Assembly (NCBI RefSeq): GCF_041107455.1
Contig: NZ_JBGBPY010000001.1
Coordinates: forward strand, 124,001-188,000
DNA length: 64,000 nucleotides
From: Rhodanobacter humi
GTDB taxonomy: Bacteria; Pseudomonadota; Gammaproteobacteria; Xanthomonadales; Rhodanobacteraceae
Direction of reading: 5' to 3'
Each line of letters opens with the position of its first letter. Position 1 is the stretch's first letter. The notes below the pieces were generated by a model. The model searched no databases, was not told the origin of the DNA, and saw only the letters and a list, made by a program, of their open reading frames with translations. The position numbers were made by a program, and so were the translations under genes. This document shows, in pieces, positions 30,914 through 40,443 of the stretch.

Positions 30914-32068
30914 ATGGATAGCTGGCATCATCGTGCCGTGATCGAAGCACGCTTCCACGAGAACATCGCCGACGTCCCGGCCGCCGACTGGGACGCGTTG
31001 CGCCCCGACGGCAACCCTTTCGTCGCGCACGCCTTCCTGCACGCGCTGGAAGACTCGGGTTGCATCCGCCCCGCCTGGGGCTGGCAAGCGCACCATCTCG
31101 GGCTGTACGAACACGGCCGGCTGCGCGCCGCCGCGCCGCTGTACCTCAAGGGCAACTCGCATGGCGAGTTCGTGTTCGACTGGAGCTGGGCCGCGGCCTG
31201 GGAGCGCGCCGGCGGCGACTACTACCCCAAGCTGCTGTGCGGCGTGCCCTACTCGCCGATCCCCGGCCCGCGCCTGCTCGCCCGCGGCGACGCCACGCTG
31301 CAGCGCGCGCTGGTCGCGGCGATGCGCCGCGAAGCCCAGCGCCTGCAGCTGTCCTCGGTGCACGCGAATTTCCTGTGCAACGACGAAGCCGCCGCCTTCG
31401 GCGCGGACTGGCTGGCCCGCGGCGACGTGCAGTTCCATTGGCACAACCGGAACTGGCGCGACTTCGACGATTTCCTTGCCGCGCTCAACCACAAGAAACG
31501 CGCGAACATCCGCCACGAACGCGCCCACGTCGCCGCCAGCGGGCTGCGTGTGGAATGGCGCGGCGGCGACACGCTGGACGCGGCCGAATGGGACACGGTG
31601 CATGCGCTCTACCTCGCCACCTTCGACGCCAAGGGCAACCACGCCGCGTTGACGCCTGCGTTCTTCCACCGACTCGGCACGCTGGGCGGCCTGGCGCAGC
31701 TGGCACTGGCGCACGATGCGGACGGCATCGCGGCGATGGCGCTGTTCCTCGAAGGCGATGGCGCGCTGTACGGCCGCTACTGGGGCAGCCGCATCGAAAC
31801 ACCCGGCCTGCATTTCGAGCTGTGCTACTACCGCGGCATCGAGCACGCGATCGCACGCGGCCTGCAGCGCTTCGAACCCGGCGCGCAGGGCGAGCACAAG
31901 CTGGCGCGCGGCTTCCTGCCCGTGCGCACGCAGTCGCGGCACCTGCTGCTGCACGAAGGCTTCCGAACCGCCGTGCGCGAGGCGCTGCGGCACGAAGCCG
32001 AATCGATGGACGATTACGCGCAGGAGCTGGCTGCGCGCAGCCCGTATGCGCAAGGCGGTGCGCGATGA
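30914..32068 (+). CDS. GNAT-fold protein of the COG3146 (DUF482) family
   Basis: A 384-residue protein with the features of this family: ENIADVPAADWDALR near the start, NPFVAHAFLHALE, KGNSHGEFVFDWSWA, the central RNWRDFDDFLAALNHKKRANIRHER and the C-terminal GAQGEHKLARGFLP. It is predicted to be an acyltransferase with a GNAT or FemAB-like fold; its substrate is unknown. The ATG at 30914 has GGAG seven bases upstream; a GTG at 30938 is the alternative. It overlaps aat by 4 bp (ATGA), a neighbour pairing common in proteobacteria. Confidence 0.87.
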   Translation: MDSWHHRAVIEARFHENIADVPAADWDALRPDGNPFVAHAFLHALEDSGCIRPAWGWQAHHLGLYEHGRLRAAAPLYLKGNSHGEFVFDWSWAAAWERAGGDYYPKLLCGVPYSPIPGPRLLARGDATLQRALVAAMRREAQRLQLSSVHANFLCNDEAAAFGADWLARGDVQFHWHNRNWRDFDDFLAALNHKKRANIRHERAHVAASGLRVEWRGGDTLDAAEWDTVHALYLATFDAKGNHAALTPAFFHRLGTLGGLAQLALAHDADGIAAMALFLEGDGALYGRYWGSRIETPGLHFELCYYRGIEHAIARGLQRFEPGAQGEHKLARGFLPVRTQSRHLLLHEGFRTAVREALRHEAESMDDYAQELAARSPYAQGGAR

Positions 32069-32802
32069 TCCGCCTGCACGAACTCGACCCCGCCGCCCCC
32101 GAACGCTTTCCCGATCCGCGCACGGCCTTGCACGAGCCGAACGGCCTGCTGGCGTTCGGCGGCGACCTCACGCCCGCGCGGCTGCTGGCCGCCTATGGCC
32201 AAGGCATCTTCCCGTGGTACGGCGAAGAGGAACCGATCCTGTGGTGGTCGCCCGACCCGCGCTGCGTGTTCCGCACCGGGGCGCTGCACATCAACCGCAG
32301 CCTGCGCCGGCAGCTGCGCGGCAAGCCGTGGCAGGTGAGCGTGGATCGCGCATTCGAGGCGGTGATCCATGCCTGCGCCGCGCCGCGCGACGGCCATGCG
32401 GGCACCTGGATTCTGCCCGAGATGATCGATGCCTACGTCGCGCTGCACCGGCTCGGCCACGCGCACAGTGTCGAGGTGTGGGACGGCACGCGGCTGGTCG
32501 GCGGTGTCTACGGCCTGGCCATCGGCCAGCTGTTCTGCGGCGAGTCGATGTTCAGCGCCGAGAGCGGCGGCTCCAAGCTTGCGCTGGTGGCGCTGGCCGG
32601 CCTGCTGCAGCAGTGGGGCTGGCCGCTGATCGACGCGCAGGTGGCGAATGCGCACACCCTGGGCCTGGGCGCCGAGGAGATCCCGCGCGAACGCTATCTG
32701 CATGAGGCCACGCGCCTTGCCGCCCTGCCCGGCCGTGTGAGTAGCTGGGCCGATGCCGCAGCGCTGCTGCCCCAGCCGGGCGCGACTCAGGCGACCTGCT
32801 GA
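32065..32802 (+). CDS. aat: Leucyl/phenylalanyl-tRNA--protein transferase
   Basis: Adds Leu or Phe from aminoacyl-tRNA to proteins with N-terminal Lys or Arg, marking them for ClpS-ClpAP. It has 245 residues with the family motifs FPDPRTALHEPNGLLAFGGDL, YGQGIFPWY, PILWWSPDPRC, GTWILPEMIDAY and GQLFCGESMFS. The start overlaps the preceding stop codon. The last 16 bases overlap the 3' end of the convergent HD-GYP gene. clpA and clpS, which complete the pathway, are at the right end of the window. Confidence 0.96.
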   Translation: MIRLHELDPAAPERFPDPRTALHEPNGLLAFGGDLTPARLLAAYGQGIFPWYGEEEPILWWSPDPRCVFRTGALHINRSLRRQLRGKPWQVSVDRAFEAVIHACAAPRDGHAGTWILPEMIDAYVALHRLGHAHSVEVWDGTRLVGGVYGLAIGQLFCGESMFSAESGGSKLALVALAGLLQQWGWPLIDAQVANAHTLGLGAEEIPRERYLHEATRLAALPGRVSSWADAAALLPQPGATQATC

Positions 32803-33602
32803 GCCGGCGCCGCCTGCTTCAACGTCGCGTAATGGGCGAGGAACAGCTCGACCAGACGCGGGTCGAGCTGGCTGCCGGCGACCTCGCGCAGGTAGTCGAG
32901 CACCTGCGCCTCCGGCCAGGCCGGCTTGTACGCGCGCTCGGTGATCAGCGCATCCCACACGTCGATCACGCTGAAGATGCGCGCGGCCAGCGGAATCGCC
33001 TCGCCGCGCAGGCCTTGCGGGTAACCGCCACCGTCCCAGCGCTCGTGATGGCCGTACGGCACCGCGCTGGAGCCGCGCAGGAAATCCACCTGCTGCAGCA
33101 GCTCGTGGCCGATCCGCGGGTGCTGGCGCATCAACGCGATCTCGCCCTCGTCCAGCGGGCCGGGCTTGGTGAGGATGGTATCGGGCAGCGCCAGCTTGCC
33201 GATGTCGTGCAGCAACGCGCCCAGCCGAAGCTCATCCAGCGCACGGCCGCGCACGCCGTCCAGCCGCGCCAGCTCGGTAGCCATGCGCGCCACGCGCTCG
33301 GAGTGATGACCGGTCTCCTGGTGGCGCACGTCCATCGCCGTCACCAGCACGCGCAAGGCCTGTTCGCGCCCCTGGCGCAGCCGACGGTTGCCTAGCTGCA
33401 GTCGTCGCACGTCCTTCCGGATCATCCAGTACAGCATCGCGCCGGTGACCAGCACGAAGACCCAGCCCTTCAGCGTCTGCAACTCCATGCGCAGGCCCAC
33501 GTCCGGCACCAGCGCATCCAGCGCGCGGTCGGAGCACCAGATCCAGATCGCCGCGAACAACACGTAAACACCCGCGATGCGCAGTGGCGGACTCATCCGC
33601 AT
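32787..33602 (-). CDS. Membrane-anchored HD-GYP domain protein (c-di-GMP phosphodiesterase candidate)
   Basis: Starting at the ATG at 33602 the protein has 271 residues: two membrane helices (about residues 7-25 and 45-62), a short coiled linker and an HD-GYP domain. The metal-binding residues are present in GHHSERVARMA, LLHDIGKLALPD, HPRIGHELL and HHERWDGGGYPQGL, and the GYP element is intact as GGYP. Such domains hydrolyse c-di-GMP. The ORF could extend to a GTG at 33725. GGGGGA just before 33602 supports the shorter form. Confidence 0.87.
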   Translation of the reverse strand: MRMSPPLRIAGVYVLFAAIWIWCSDRALDALVPDVGLRMELQTLKGWVFVLVTGAMLYWMIRKDVRRLQLGNRRLRQGREQALRVLVTAMDVRHQETGHHSERVARMATELARLDGVRGRALDELRLGALLHDIGKLALPDTILTKPGPLDEGEIALMRQHPRIGHELLQQVDFLRGSSAVPYGHHERWDGGGYPQGLRGEAIPLAARIFSVIDVWDALITERAYKPAWPEAQVLDYLREVAGSQLDPRLVELFLAHYATLKQAAPAQQVA

Positions 33603-33752
33603 GGCTGCGATTCCCCCTGTTGGAAGTGTGTATTCGGCCACGCCCCGGCGCGGCCGTCGAGGCGCGCCCACCGATCCTGCGATGAACCTCTCAACCGCCG
33701 CCCCCAGCTTGCCGGATTCGCTCACCGTATGCCCAGGTACAGGCGCGCCGGT

Positions 33753-34094
33753 TCAGGCCTTGCGCACGAACTCCGACTTCAGCTTCATCGGGCCGATGCC
33801 GTCGACCTTGCAGTCGATGTCATGGTCGCCTTCGACCAGGCGGATGTTCTTGACCTTGGTGCCGACCTTGACCACGAGGGACGAGCCCTTGACCTTGAGA
33901 TCCTTGATCACCGTGACTTTGTCGCCGTCGGTCAGCCGGTTGCCGTTGGCGTCCATCACCACCAGCTCGTCGCCTTCGGCGGCGGCGGCCGCTTCCCTCG
34001 ACCATTCGTGCGCGCACTCGGGGCAGACCAGCAGGCCGCCGTCCTCGTAGGTGTAGGCGGAGTTGCACATCGGGCAGTGGGGCAGATCGCTCAT
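33753..34094 (-). CDS. yjdM: YjdM/PhnA-family zinc-ribbon protein
   Basis: A 113-residue protein with an N-terminal zinc ribbon ([21 protein letters not shown], Cys at 7, 10, 24 and 27) and the PhnA C-terminal beta domain ([36 protein letters not shown]). It was named for proximity to phosphonate genes in E. coli but has no proven role there. No phosphonate genes are near here. Confidence 0.9.
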   Translation of the reverse strand: MSDLPHCPMCNSAYTYEDGGLLVCPECAHEWSREAAAAAEGDELVVMDANGNRLTDGDKVTVIKDLKVKGSSLVVKVGTKVKNIRLVEGDHDIDCKVDGIGPMKLKSEFVRKA

Positions 34095-34145
34095 GCTCGG
34101 TTCCAGCGTGTCGTTGTCGGAATCTTGAAGCGGTACGCGCCGTGC

Positions 34146-35405
<1,260 letters not shown>

Positions 35406-35519
35406 GCAGGCAACCGGGGAAGATTCCGCCGCTCGACGTCGCGGCGCAGGCGCCAAGCATAGCGGAACGCCCATGACCGCACGGCGAAACCGGGTCGCGC
35501 GGCATGGCACACTCCCGCC

Positions 35520-36953
35520 ATGCCCGCGACTTCGCCATTGTCGTCTCCCGCCACCCGTCTGCTGGCCGAACAGGCGCTGAGCCGCAGCGCTGGCGCACCG
35601 CTGCTGGGTGGCAACGCAGTGGAGTTGCTGATCGACGCCGAAGCGCATTTCGCGTCCTGGCTGGCCGCGATCCGCGGCGCACAACGCTGCGTGCTGCTGG
35701 AGAACTACATCATCCGCGACGACCAGGTCGGCCGCGCGTTCCGCGATGCGCTGGCCGAGCGCGCGCGCTCTGGCGTGTTCGTGGCCGTGGTGGCCGACTG
35801 GATGGGCTGCCTGGGCGCCTCGGGTCGAGCGTTCTGGCAACCGCTGCGCGCGGCCGGCGGGCAGGTGCGCGTCTTCAATCCGCCGCATCTGGGCCGGCCG
35901 TTCGGCTGGATCAGCCGCGACCACCGCAAGCTGCTGGTGGTGGACGGCATGCAAGGCTTCCTCTCCGGCGTATGCATCAGCGCGAAATGGCTGGGCGACA
36001 CGCGACGCGGCGTACCGCCCTGGCGCGACACCGGCGTGGCGCTGCGCGGCCCCGTGGTGGCGGAGATGCAGGCGGCGTTCGCGCAGAGCTGGGCCGAGAC
36101 CGGTGCCGAGTTGCCGGCCTTCGCGGCGACCGGTGACAGCGCGGCCGGCAACGTGGCGCTGCGCCTGATCGCGACGCAACCCGCCAGTGCCGGCATCTAC
36201 CGACTCGACCAGATGATCGCCGCGCTGGCGCGCAAGACGCTTTGGCTCACCGACGCCTACTTCGTGGGCACCGCGCCCTACGTGCAGGCACTGACGGCCG
36301 CCGCGCGCGACGGCGTGGACGTGCGCCTGCTGGTGCCGGGCACCAGCGACATTCCCATGGTGGCCAGCCTGTCGCGCTCGGGCTATCGGCCGCTGCTCCA
36401 GGCCGGCATCCGCGTGTTCGAGTGGAACGGCTCGATGCTGCACGCGAAGACTGCCGTGGCCGACGGCCAATGGGCGCGGGTAGGTTCGTCCAACCTCAAC
36501 CTCGCCAGTTGGCTGAGCAACCGCGAGATCGACGTGGCGATCGAGGACGCCGGCTTCGCCGCGCAACTCGCCGCGCAGTACGAACAAGACCTGTGCCACG
36601 CCACCGAGATCGTGCTGAGCCCGCGCCGTCATCGTCGCGACAAGCTGCGCGGCGCCAGCGAACGACCACCGCGCGCCCATCACGACGGCGGCAGCTCCAG
36701 CCGCGCCGCCACCGGCGCGATCCGGCTCGCCAACCGCATGGGCGCGGCACTGATCGACCAGCGCGTGCTGGGCCGCGCCGACGCCGGCCCGCTTGCGTTG
36801 GGCGCGCTGACCCTGCTGCTGCTCGCCGTCGTGGGGTGGCGGTGGCCGGCCGTGCTGGCTTGGCCGCTGGGCGTGATCTGCGCGTGGCTGGCGCTGAACC
36901 TCGCCATCCGCGCCTGGCGCGAACGGCGCCGCAAGCCGGGTTCGACCGACTGA
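35520..36953 (+). CDS. Cardiolipin synthase-like phospholipase D family protein
   Basis: A 477-residue protein with two phospholipase D motifs: [10 protein letters not shown] near residue 137 and [10 protein letters not shown] near residue 306, each followed by the usual Gly/Ser region ([17 protein letters not shown]). It resembles ClsB-type cardiolipin synthases, which condense phosphatidylglycerol with another phospholipid. Instead of N-terminal membrane helices it has two at the C-terminus (about residues 422-465) after a His/Arg-rich linker. It is divergent from ispG. Confidence 0.87.
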   Translation: MPATSPLSSPATRLLAEQALSRSAGAPLLGGNAVELLIDAEAHFASWLAAIRGAQRCVLLENYIIRDDQVGRAFRDALAERARSGVFVAVVADWMGCLGASGRAFWQPLRAAGGQVRVFNPPHLGRPFGWISRDHRKLLVVDGMQGFLSGVCISAKWLGDTRRGVPPWRDTGVALRGPVVAEMQAAFAQSWAETGAELPAFAATGDSAAGNVALRLIATQPASAGIYRLDQMIAALARKTLWLTDAYFVGTAPYVQALTAAARDGVDVRLLVPGTSDIPMVASLSRSGYRPLLQAGIRVFEWNGSMLHAKTAVADGQWARVGSSNLNLASWLSNREIDVAIEDAGFAAQLAAQYEQDLCHATEIVLSPRRHRRDKLRGASERPPRAHHDGGSSSRAATGAIRLANRMGAALIDQRVLGRADAGPLALGALTLLLLAVVGWRWPAVLAWPLGVICAWLALNLAIRAWRERRRKPGSTD

Positions 36954-37265
36954 CCGCTCACGAGACATCCCGATCAGCGTCGAAACTCAATCCATCGTTT
37001 CCCGTTCACCCTGAGCGTAGGCGCGTAGCGCCGAAGTCGAAGGGTATCCACGGGCGGTGCTTCAACTTCCTCGCTCCTCAAAGCCAGCGCCATCCATGGT
37101 GCTTCCAGCGTGCACTTGCTTATCGCAAGCTGCGCTCGGCACGAACGGATATTGGTTGCTGAGACTCGGTGCGAATCGGGTAAGACATTACCTGCACAAC
37201 CATTGCCAAACCACTGTTATGCAAGCCTCTGCGGCCAGTGCCAGACGTGCTAGGCTCGCGCTCTC
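36954..37265. other. Intergenic stretch between cls and xseA
   Basis: About 310 bp with no convincing gene on either strand. It holds one palindromic repeat (37008-37045) and a somewhat AT-richer segment (about 37140-37220) that may contain the xseA promoter. Confidence 0.5.
37008..37045. repeat. Palindromic intergenic repeat
   Basis: ACCCT (37008-37012) and AGGGT (37041-37045) bound a region whose core GGCGCGTAGCGCC (37020-37032) is self-complementary. It looks like the dispersed proteobacterial repeat that reads CCTGAGCG...CGAAGTCGAAGG. Only one copy is in this window. Confidence 0.5.
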
Positions 37266-38639
37266 ATGCACGCGCCCGACGACCACGCCGCCCCACCCCG
37301 CCACATCCTCACCCCCAGCACGCTGAACCGGCTGGTGCGCGGCCTGCTGGAAGATGCGCTGCCGCTGGTGTGGATCGAAGGCGAGTTGTCGAACGTCGCG
37401 CGCCCCGCCTCGGGGCATCTGTATTTCACGCTGAAGGACAGCGGCGCCCAGGTGCGCTGCGCGATGTTCCGCCCGAAGAACGCGGCGCTGCGCTTCAAGC
37501 CCGTCGACGGCATGCAAGTGCTGCTGCGTGCACGCGTGGGACTGTACGAACCGCGCGGCGAATTCCAGCTGGTGGCCGAATCCATGGAACCGGCCGGCGA
37601 AGGTGCGCTGCAGCGCGCCTTCGAGCAGCTGAAGGCCAAGCTCGACGCCGAAGGCCTGTTCGACCCCGCACGCAAGCGCCCCCTGCCCCGGTATGCGCGA
37701 CGCATCGGCGTGATCACCTCGGCCACCGGTGCGGCGGTCCGCGACGTGCTGAGCGTGTTGTCGCGCCGCTGGCCGCTGGCCGAAGTCGAAGTGCTGCCGG
37801 TGCCGGTGCAGGGTCGCGAGGCGCCACCCGCCATCGTGGCGATGCTCGACAAGGCCTCGCGCGCCGCGCTCCACGACGTGTTGCTCGTCACCCGCGGCGG
37901 CGGCTCACTGGAAGACCTGTGGGCCTTCAACGACGAGGCCGTGGCGCGCGCCATCCACGCCTGCGTGATCCCGGTGGTGAGCGCGGTAGGCCACGAGGTG
38001 GACTTCAGCATCGCCGACTTCGTGGCCGACCTGCGCGCGCCCACGCCCTCGGCTGCCGCCGAACTGCTGGTGCCCGATGCGCAGACCACGCTGCGCCACC
38101 TGCGCCAGCTGCAGCAACGCCTCGCCACGCTGGAGCAACGCCGGCTGCAGGCGCTGGGCCAGCGCGTCGATCACCAACTCGCACGCCTGCAGGCACAACG
38201 ACCGCAGGCGCGGCTGGCGCGCGACCGCGAACGCCTCGCCCACCTGCAACACCGCCTGCTCACCGTGCTGCGCGAACGCCGGCAAGGTGAACACGCCCGA
38301 CTGGATCGCCTGCATGCACGCCTGCTGGCACACCATCCCCGGCAGCGCCTGGCACTGCAGCAGCAGCGACTTGCCACCCAGTCGCAACGCCTGCGCCAGG
38401 CCATCACGCGCACGCTGGAACGCGAACGCCAGACACTGCAACAAGCCGCCCGCACCCTGCATGCGGTGAGCCCGCTGGCCACGCTGGAACGTGGCTACGC
38501 GATCCTGTTCGATAACGAGGGCAAGGTGCTGCGTTCGGTGCAAGGCGTCGAGCCTGGCAGCGAACTGCGGGCGCGGCTGGCGGATGGGGAGTTGGCGTTA
38601 CATGTAGATAAGCGCGAGCCTTCAAAGCCAAGCGGATAA
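37266..38639 (+). CDS. xseA: Exodeoxyribonuclease VII large subunit
   Basis: Catalytic subunit of the single-strand-specific exonuclease VII. It has 457 residues: an N-terminal OB fold (LPLVWIEGELSNVARPASGHLYFTLKD), the catalytic core (RIGVITSATGAAVRDVLSVLSRRWP, LLVTRGGGSLEDLWAFNDEAVARAI, VVSAVGHEVDFSIADFVAD), a long Gln/Arg/Leu-rich coiled coil (residues about 275-410) that binds XseB, and the C-terminal LERGYAIL motif. xseB is not adjacent. It is convergent with the DUF3883 gene, whose stop lies 19 bp away. Confidence 0.96.
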   Translation: MHAPDDHAAPPRHILTPSTLNRLVRGLLEDALPLVWIEGELSNVARPASGHLYFTLKDSGAQVRCAMFRPKNAALRFKPVDGMQVLLRARVGLYEPRGEFQLVAESMEPAGEGALQRAFEQLKAKLDAEGLFDPARKRPLPRYARRIGVITSATGAAVRDVLSVLSRRWPLAEVEVLPVPVQGREAPPAIVAMLDKASRAALHDVLLVTRGGGSLEDLWAFNDEAVARAIHACVIPVVSAVGHEVDFSIADFVADLRAPTPSAAAELLVPDAQTTLRHLRQLQQRLATLEQRRLQALGQRVDHQLARLQAQRPQARLARDRERLAHLQHRLLTVLRERRQGEHARLDRLHARLLAHHPRQRLALQQQRLATQSQRLRQAITRTLERERQTLQQAARTLHAVSPLATLERGYAILFDNEGKVLRSVQGVEPGSELRARLADGELALHVDKREPSKPSG

Positions 38640-38658
38640 GTGAGCCCAACCTTATTTC

Positions 38659-39717
38659 TTATTCATTCAAACAAATGATCGCGGCAGTTTTTTCGTGGAT
38701 GTCCAACGAGACCGCGGTCCGAGCCCGATCATCGGCCCAACCCGCCTCTACGCCTGCGTAGCGAAGGACACGCAATGTGGGGTTATTCGAGAGTGCATCT
38801 GTGACGACGCACAACCGGTAATGAGGCAAACCTCCGGCCATGTGCCTTCTGAGTGCGTCAAATTCGTTCGGCGTCATACCCACCTGAAAGTGCACTGAAG
38901 ACAAGCCTTTGACTTCAAGGACGAGTTCAGGCTTGCTTTTTCGGGGCGTGCTTTCGTTGGCGTACACCTCCAGATCCCAGCCGCAGTTTTCCTTCTCGAC
39001 ACTCTTGACCGCAAAGTCATTGAAATGCGCCTTGACGAAAGCAACAGCGGCTTCCTCGACACGTGAATTGCTTTCGGGATCAGTTTGGCCTCCCCACTTC
39101 CCGGCACTGTTCCTTTTTGCGGCGTTTCGCCCGACGCCTTCAAGTAGTTCTCGAACCTGCTTCAGGAATGTAGGAACGTCGGCGTGCTGACTTGTTTCAG
39201 GGAACCACCAACTGGCCTGACCAATCCAGCCAGGCCCCTTGCTTAACCGGATATTGCGTTCGCCCAAAGGAAGCAGGACAGCGTTGGCACTTTGTGCAGT
39301 CACCATATAGCTCTTGATATCGTCTGCGCGATGCTGCGCAGTCGGGCTCTTGGCGTGATGCTGGCGATTCCGAAAGACCGTGGCATCCAAGTAGTACCCG
39401 ATGACGCGACGGCCACGTTCCTGGGGATGTGTCGCGACCCAGACAACATCGACGTGCTCGATCTTTGCTGCGTTTGCGGGGGCGCCAAGCCGATCCAGAC
39501 TAACCCGCCGATCCTTTTCTTTTTTGATCGTCTCGAAATGACCAAAAACGGTACCGTCTTGGGTGGATAGGAAGTTGCAGCATTCATGCCCTCGTCCCTC
39601 GTCAATGACGTACTGCCCTCCACCAACGATCTTGTCGGGTTGGGCTACGAGGCCTTCGTATCGCGCCATCCAGCCAATGTTGCAGACCAGGATCGGCCTC
39701 TGTTCATGGTTTGCCAT
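38659..39717 (-). CDS. DUF3883 nuclease-like protein with an uncharacterised N-terminal domain
   Basis: A 352-residue protein. The C-terminal part (about 220-345) looks like DUF3883: VEEAAVAFVKAHFNDFAVKSVEKENCGWDLEVYANES followed by ELVLEVKGLS, giving the D...ExK pattern of PD-(D/E)XK nucleases. The N-terminal part (about 1-170) has CNIGWMARYEGL and WVATHPQERGRRVIGYYLDATVFR, recalling small sensor domains found in restriction-like proteins. DUF3883 is frequent in defence proteins. Base composition is lower in GC than in the flanking core genes. A defence role is inferred; no partner genes are seen. Confidence 0.7.
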   Translation of the reverse strand: MANHEQRPILVCNIGWMARYEGLVAQPDKIVGGGQYVIDEGRGHECCNFLSTQDGTVFGHFETIKKEKDRRVSLDRLGAPANAAKIEHVDVVWVATHPQERGRRVIGYYLDATVFRNRQHHAKSPTAQHRADDIKSYMVTAQSANAVLLPLGERNIRLSKGPGWIGQASWWFPETSQHADVPTFLKQVRELLEGVGRNAAKRNSAGKWGGQTDPESNSRVEEAAVAFVKAHFNDFAVKSVEKENCGWDLEVYANESTPRKSKPELVLEVKGLSSVHFQVGMTPNEFDALRRHMAGGLPHYRLCVVTDALSNNPTLRVLRYAGVEAGWADDRARTAVSLDIHEKTAAIICLNE

Positions 39718-39909
39718 TAGTTCCCCTTCAATCTACCCGCGCGATGATCCGTTGCTGGCGCCGAAAGTGCAGGCAACGGTCGAACGGAGTCAGGCTCACT
39801 TCCTCGCAAGCCATCGTACATGTGCCTGCGAACCGTTGGTCCATCTTCCCATCCCCTTCGTAGCACATCCGAGCTACATTCGCCCCCAAGCAGCCGCTTA
39901 ATCTCCCCC

Positions 39910-40194
39910 ATGGCCACCACAACCATTCGCCTACCCAATGCCCTGAAGTCTCGCGTTACCACCGCAGCGAAACAGATGGGTACGACGCCGCATGGCTTCA
40001 TTCTTGAGGCCATTGCCGAAAAGGCCGAGCTTGCCGAGCGCCGCGCCGGCTTCGACGCCGGAGCAGAACAGCGCTACGACCACATTGTCGCCACCGGCAA
40101 GACGATTTCATGGAACACGATGCGTGCCTATCTCGAAGGCAAAGCCGCCGGCAAGGTTGTGCGCCGCCCTACCCCACGCAGGCTCTCGAAGTAG
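39910..40194 (+). CDS. CopG/RHH-type antitoxin-like protein
   Basis: A 94-residue protein starting MATTTIRLPNALKSRVTTAAKQMGTTPHGFILEAIAEKAE, a ribbon-helix-helix DNA-binding domain at the N-terminus. The C-terminal half (AEQRYDHIVATGKTISWNTMRAYLEGKAAG) matches the toxin-binding tail of ParD/CopG-type antitoxins. Such proteins repress their own operon. The downstream partner is only a fragment. Confidence 0.8.
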   Translation: MATTTIRLPNALKSRVTTAAKQMGTTPHGFILEAIAEKAELAERRAGFDAGAEQRYDHIVATGKTISWNTMRAYLEGKAAGKVVRRPTPRRLSK

Positions 40195-40328
40195 CCTTGC
40201 CCCGCATCGAACTGGCACCCGAGGTCGGCCAACATGGCTACGTGGCCCTGTACCGCTACGTGGACAGCCTCGACATCGTGTTCATGCTGGCCGTGCGCGC
40301 GCAGCGCGAAGCTGGGTTCGTGCGTTAG
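40191..40328 (+). pseudogene. ParE/RelE toxin remnant (C-terminal part only)
   Basis: The frame reads LPRIELAPEVGQHGYVALYRYV, then DIVFMLAVRAQREAGF and a stop codon. This is the C-terminal third of ParE-type toxins, whose last strand usually reads VLAVRHQREAGY. The N-terminal helices are missing, and the frame upstream encodes only the out-of-frame antitoxin tail. The fragment follows the CopG-type antitoxin exactly where the toxin gene would be. Confidence 0.65.
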
Positions 40329-40443
40329 CGCTTGACTGCATCGGCACGGCGCATTGCCGCCGCACGTGGACGACGCATGACGCCCACTCACGCGCGCTGA
40401 ACGCAGCATCACGCATCCTGCCGCCTCCCCATGGAGGCCGTGC

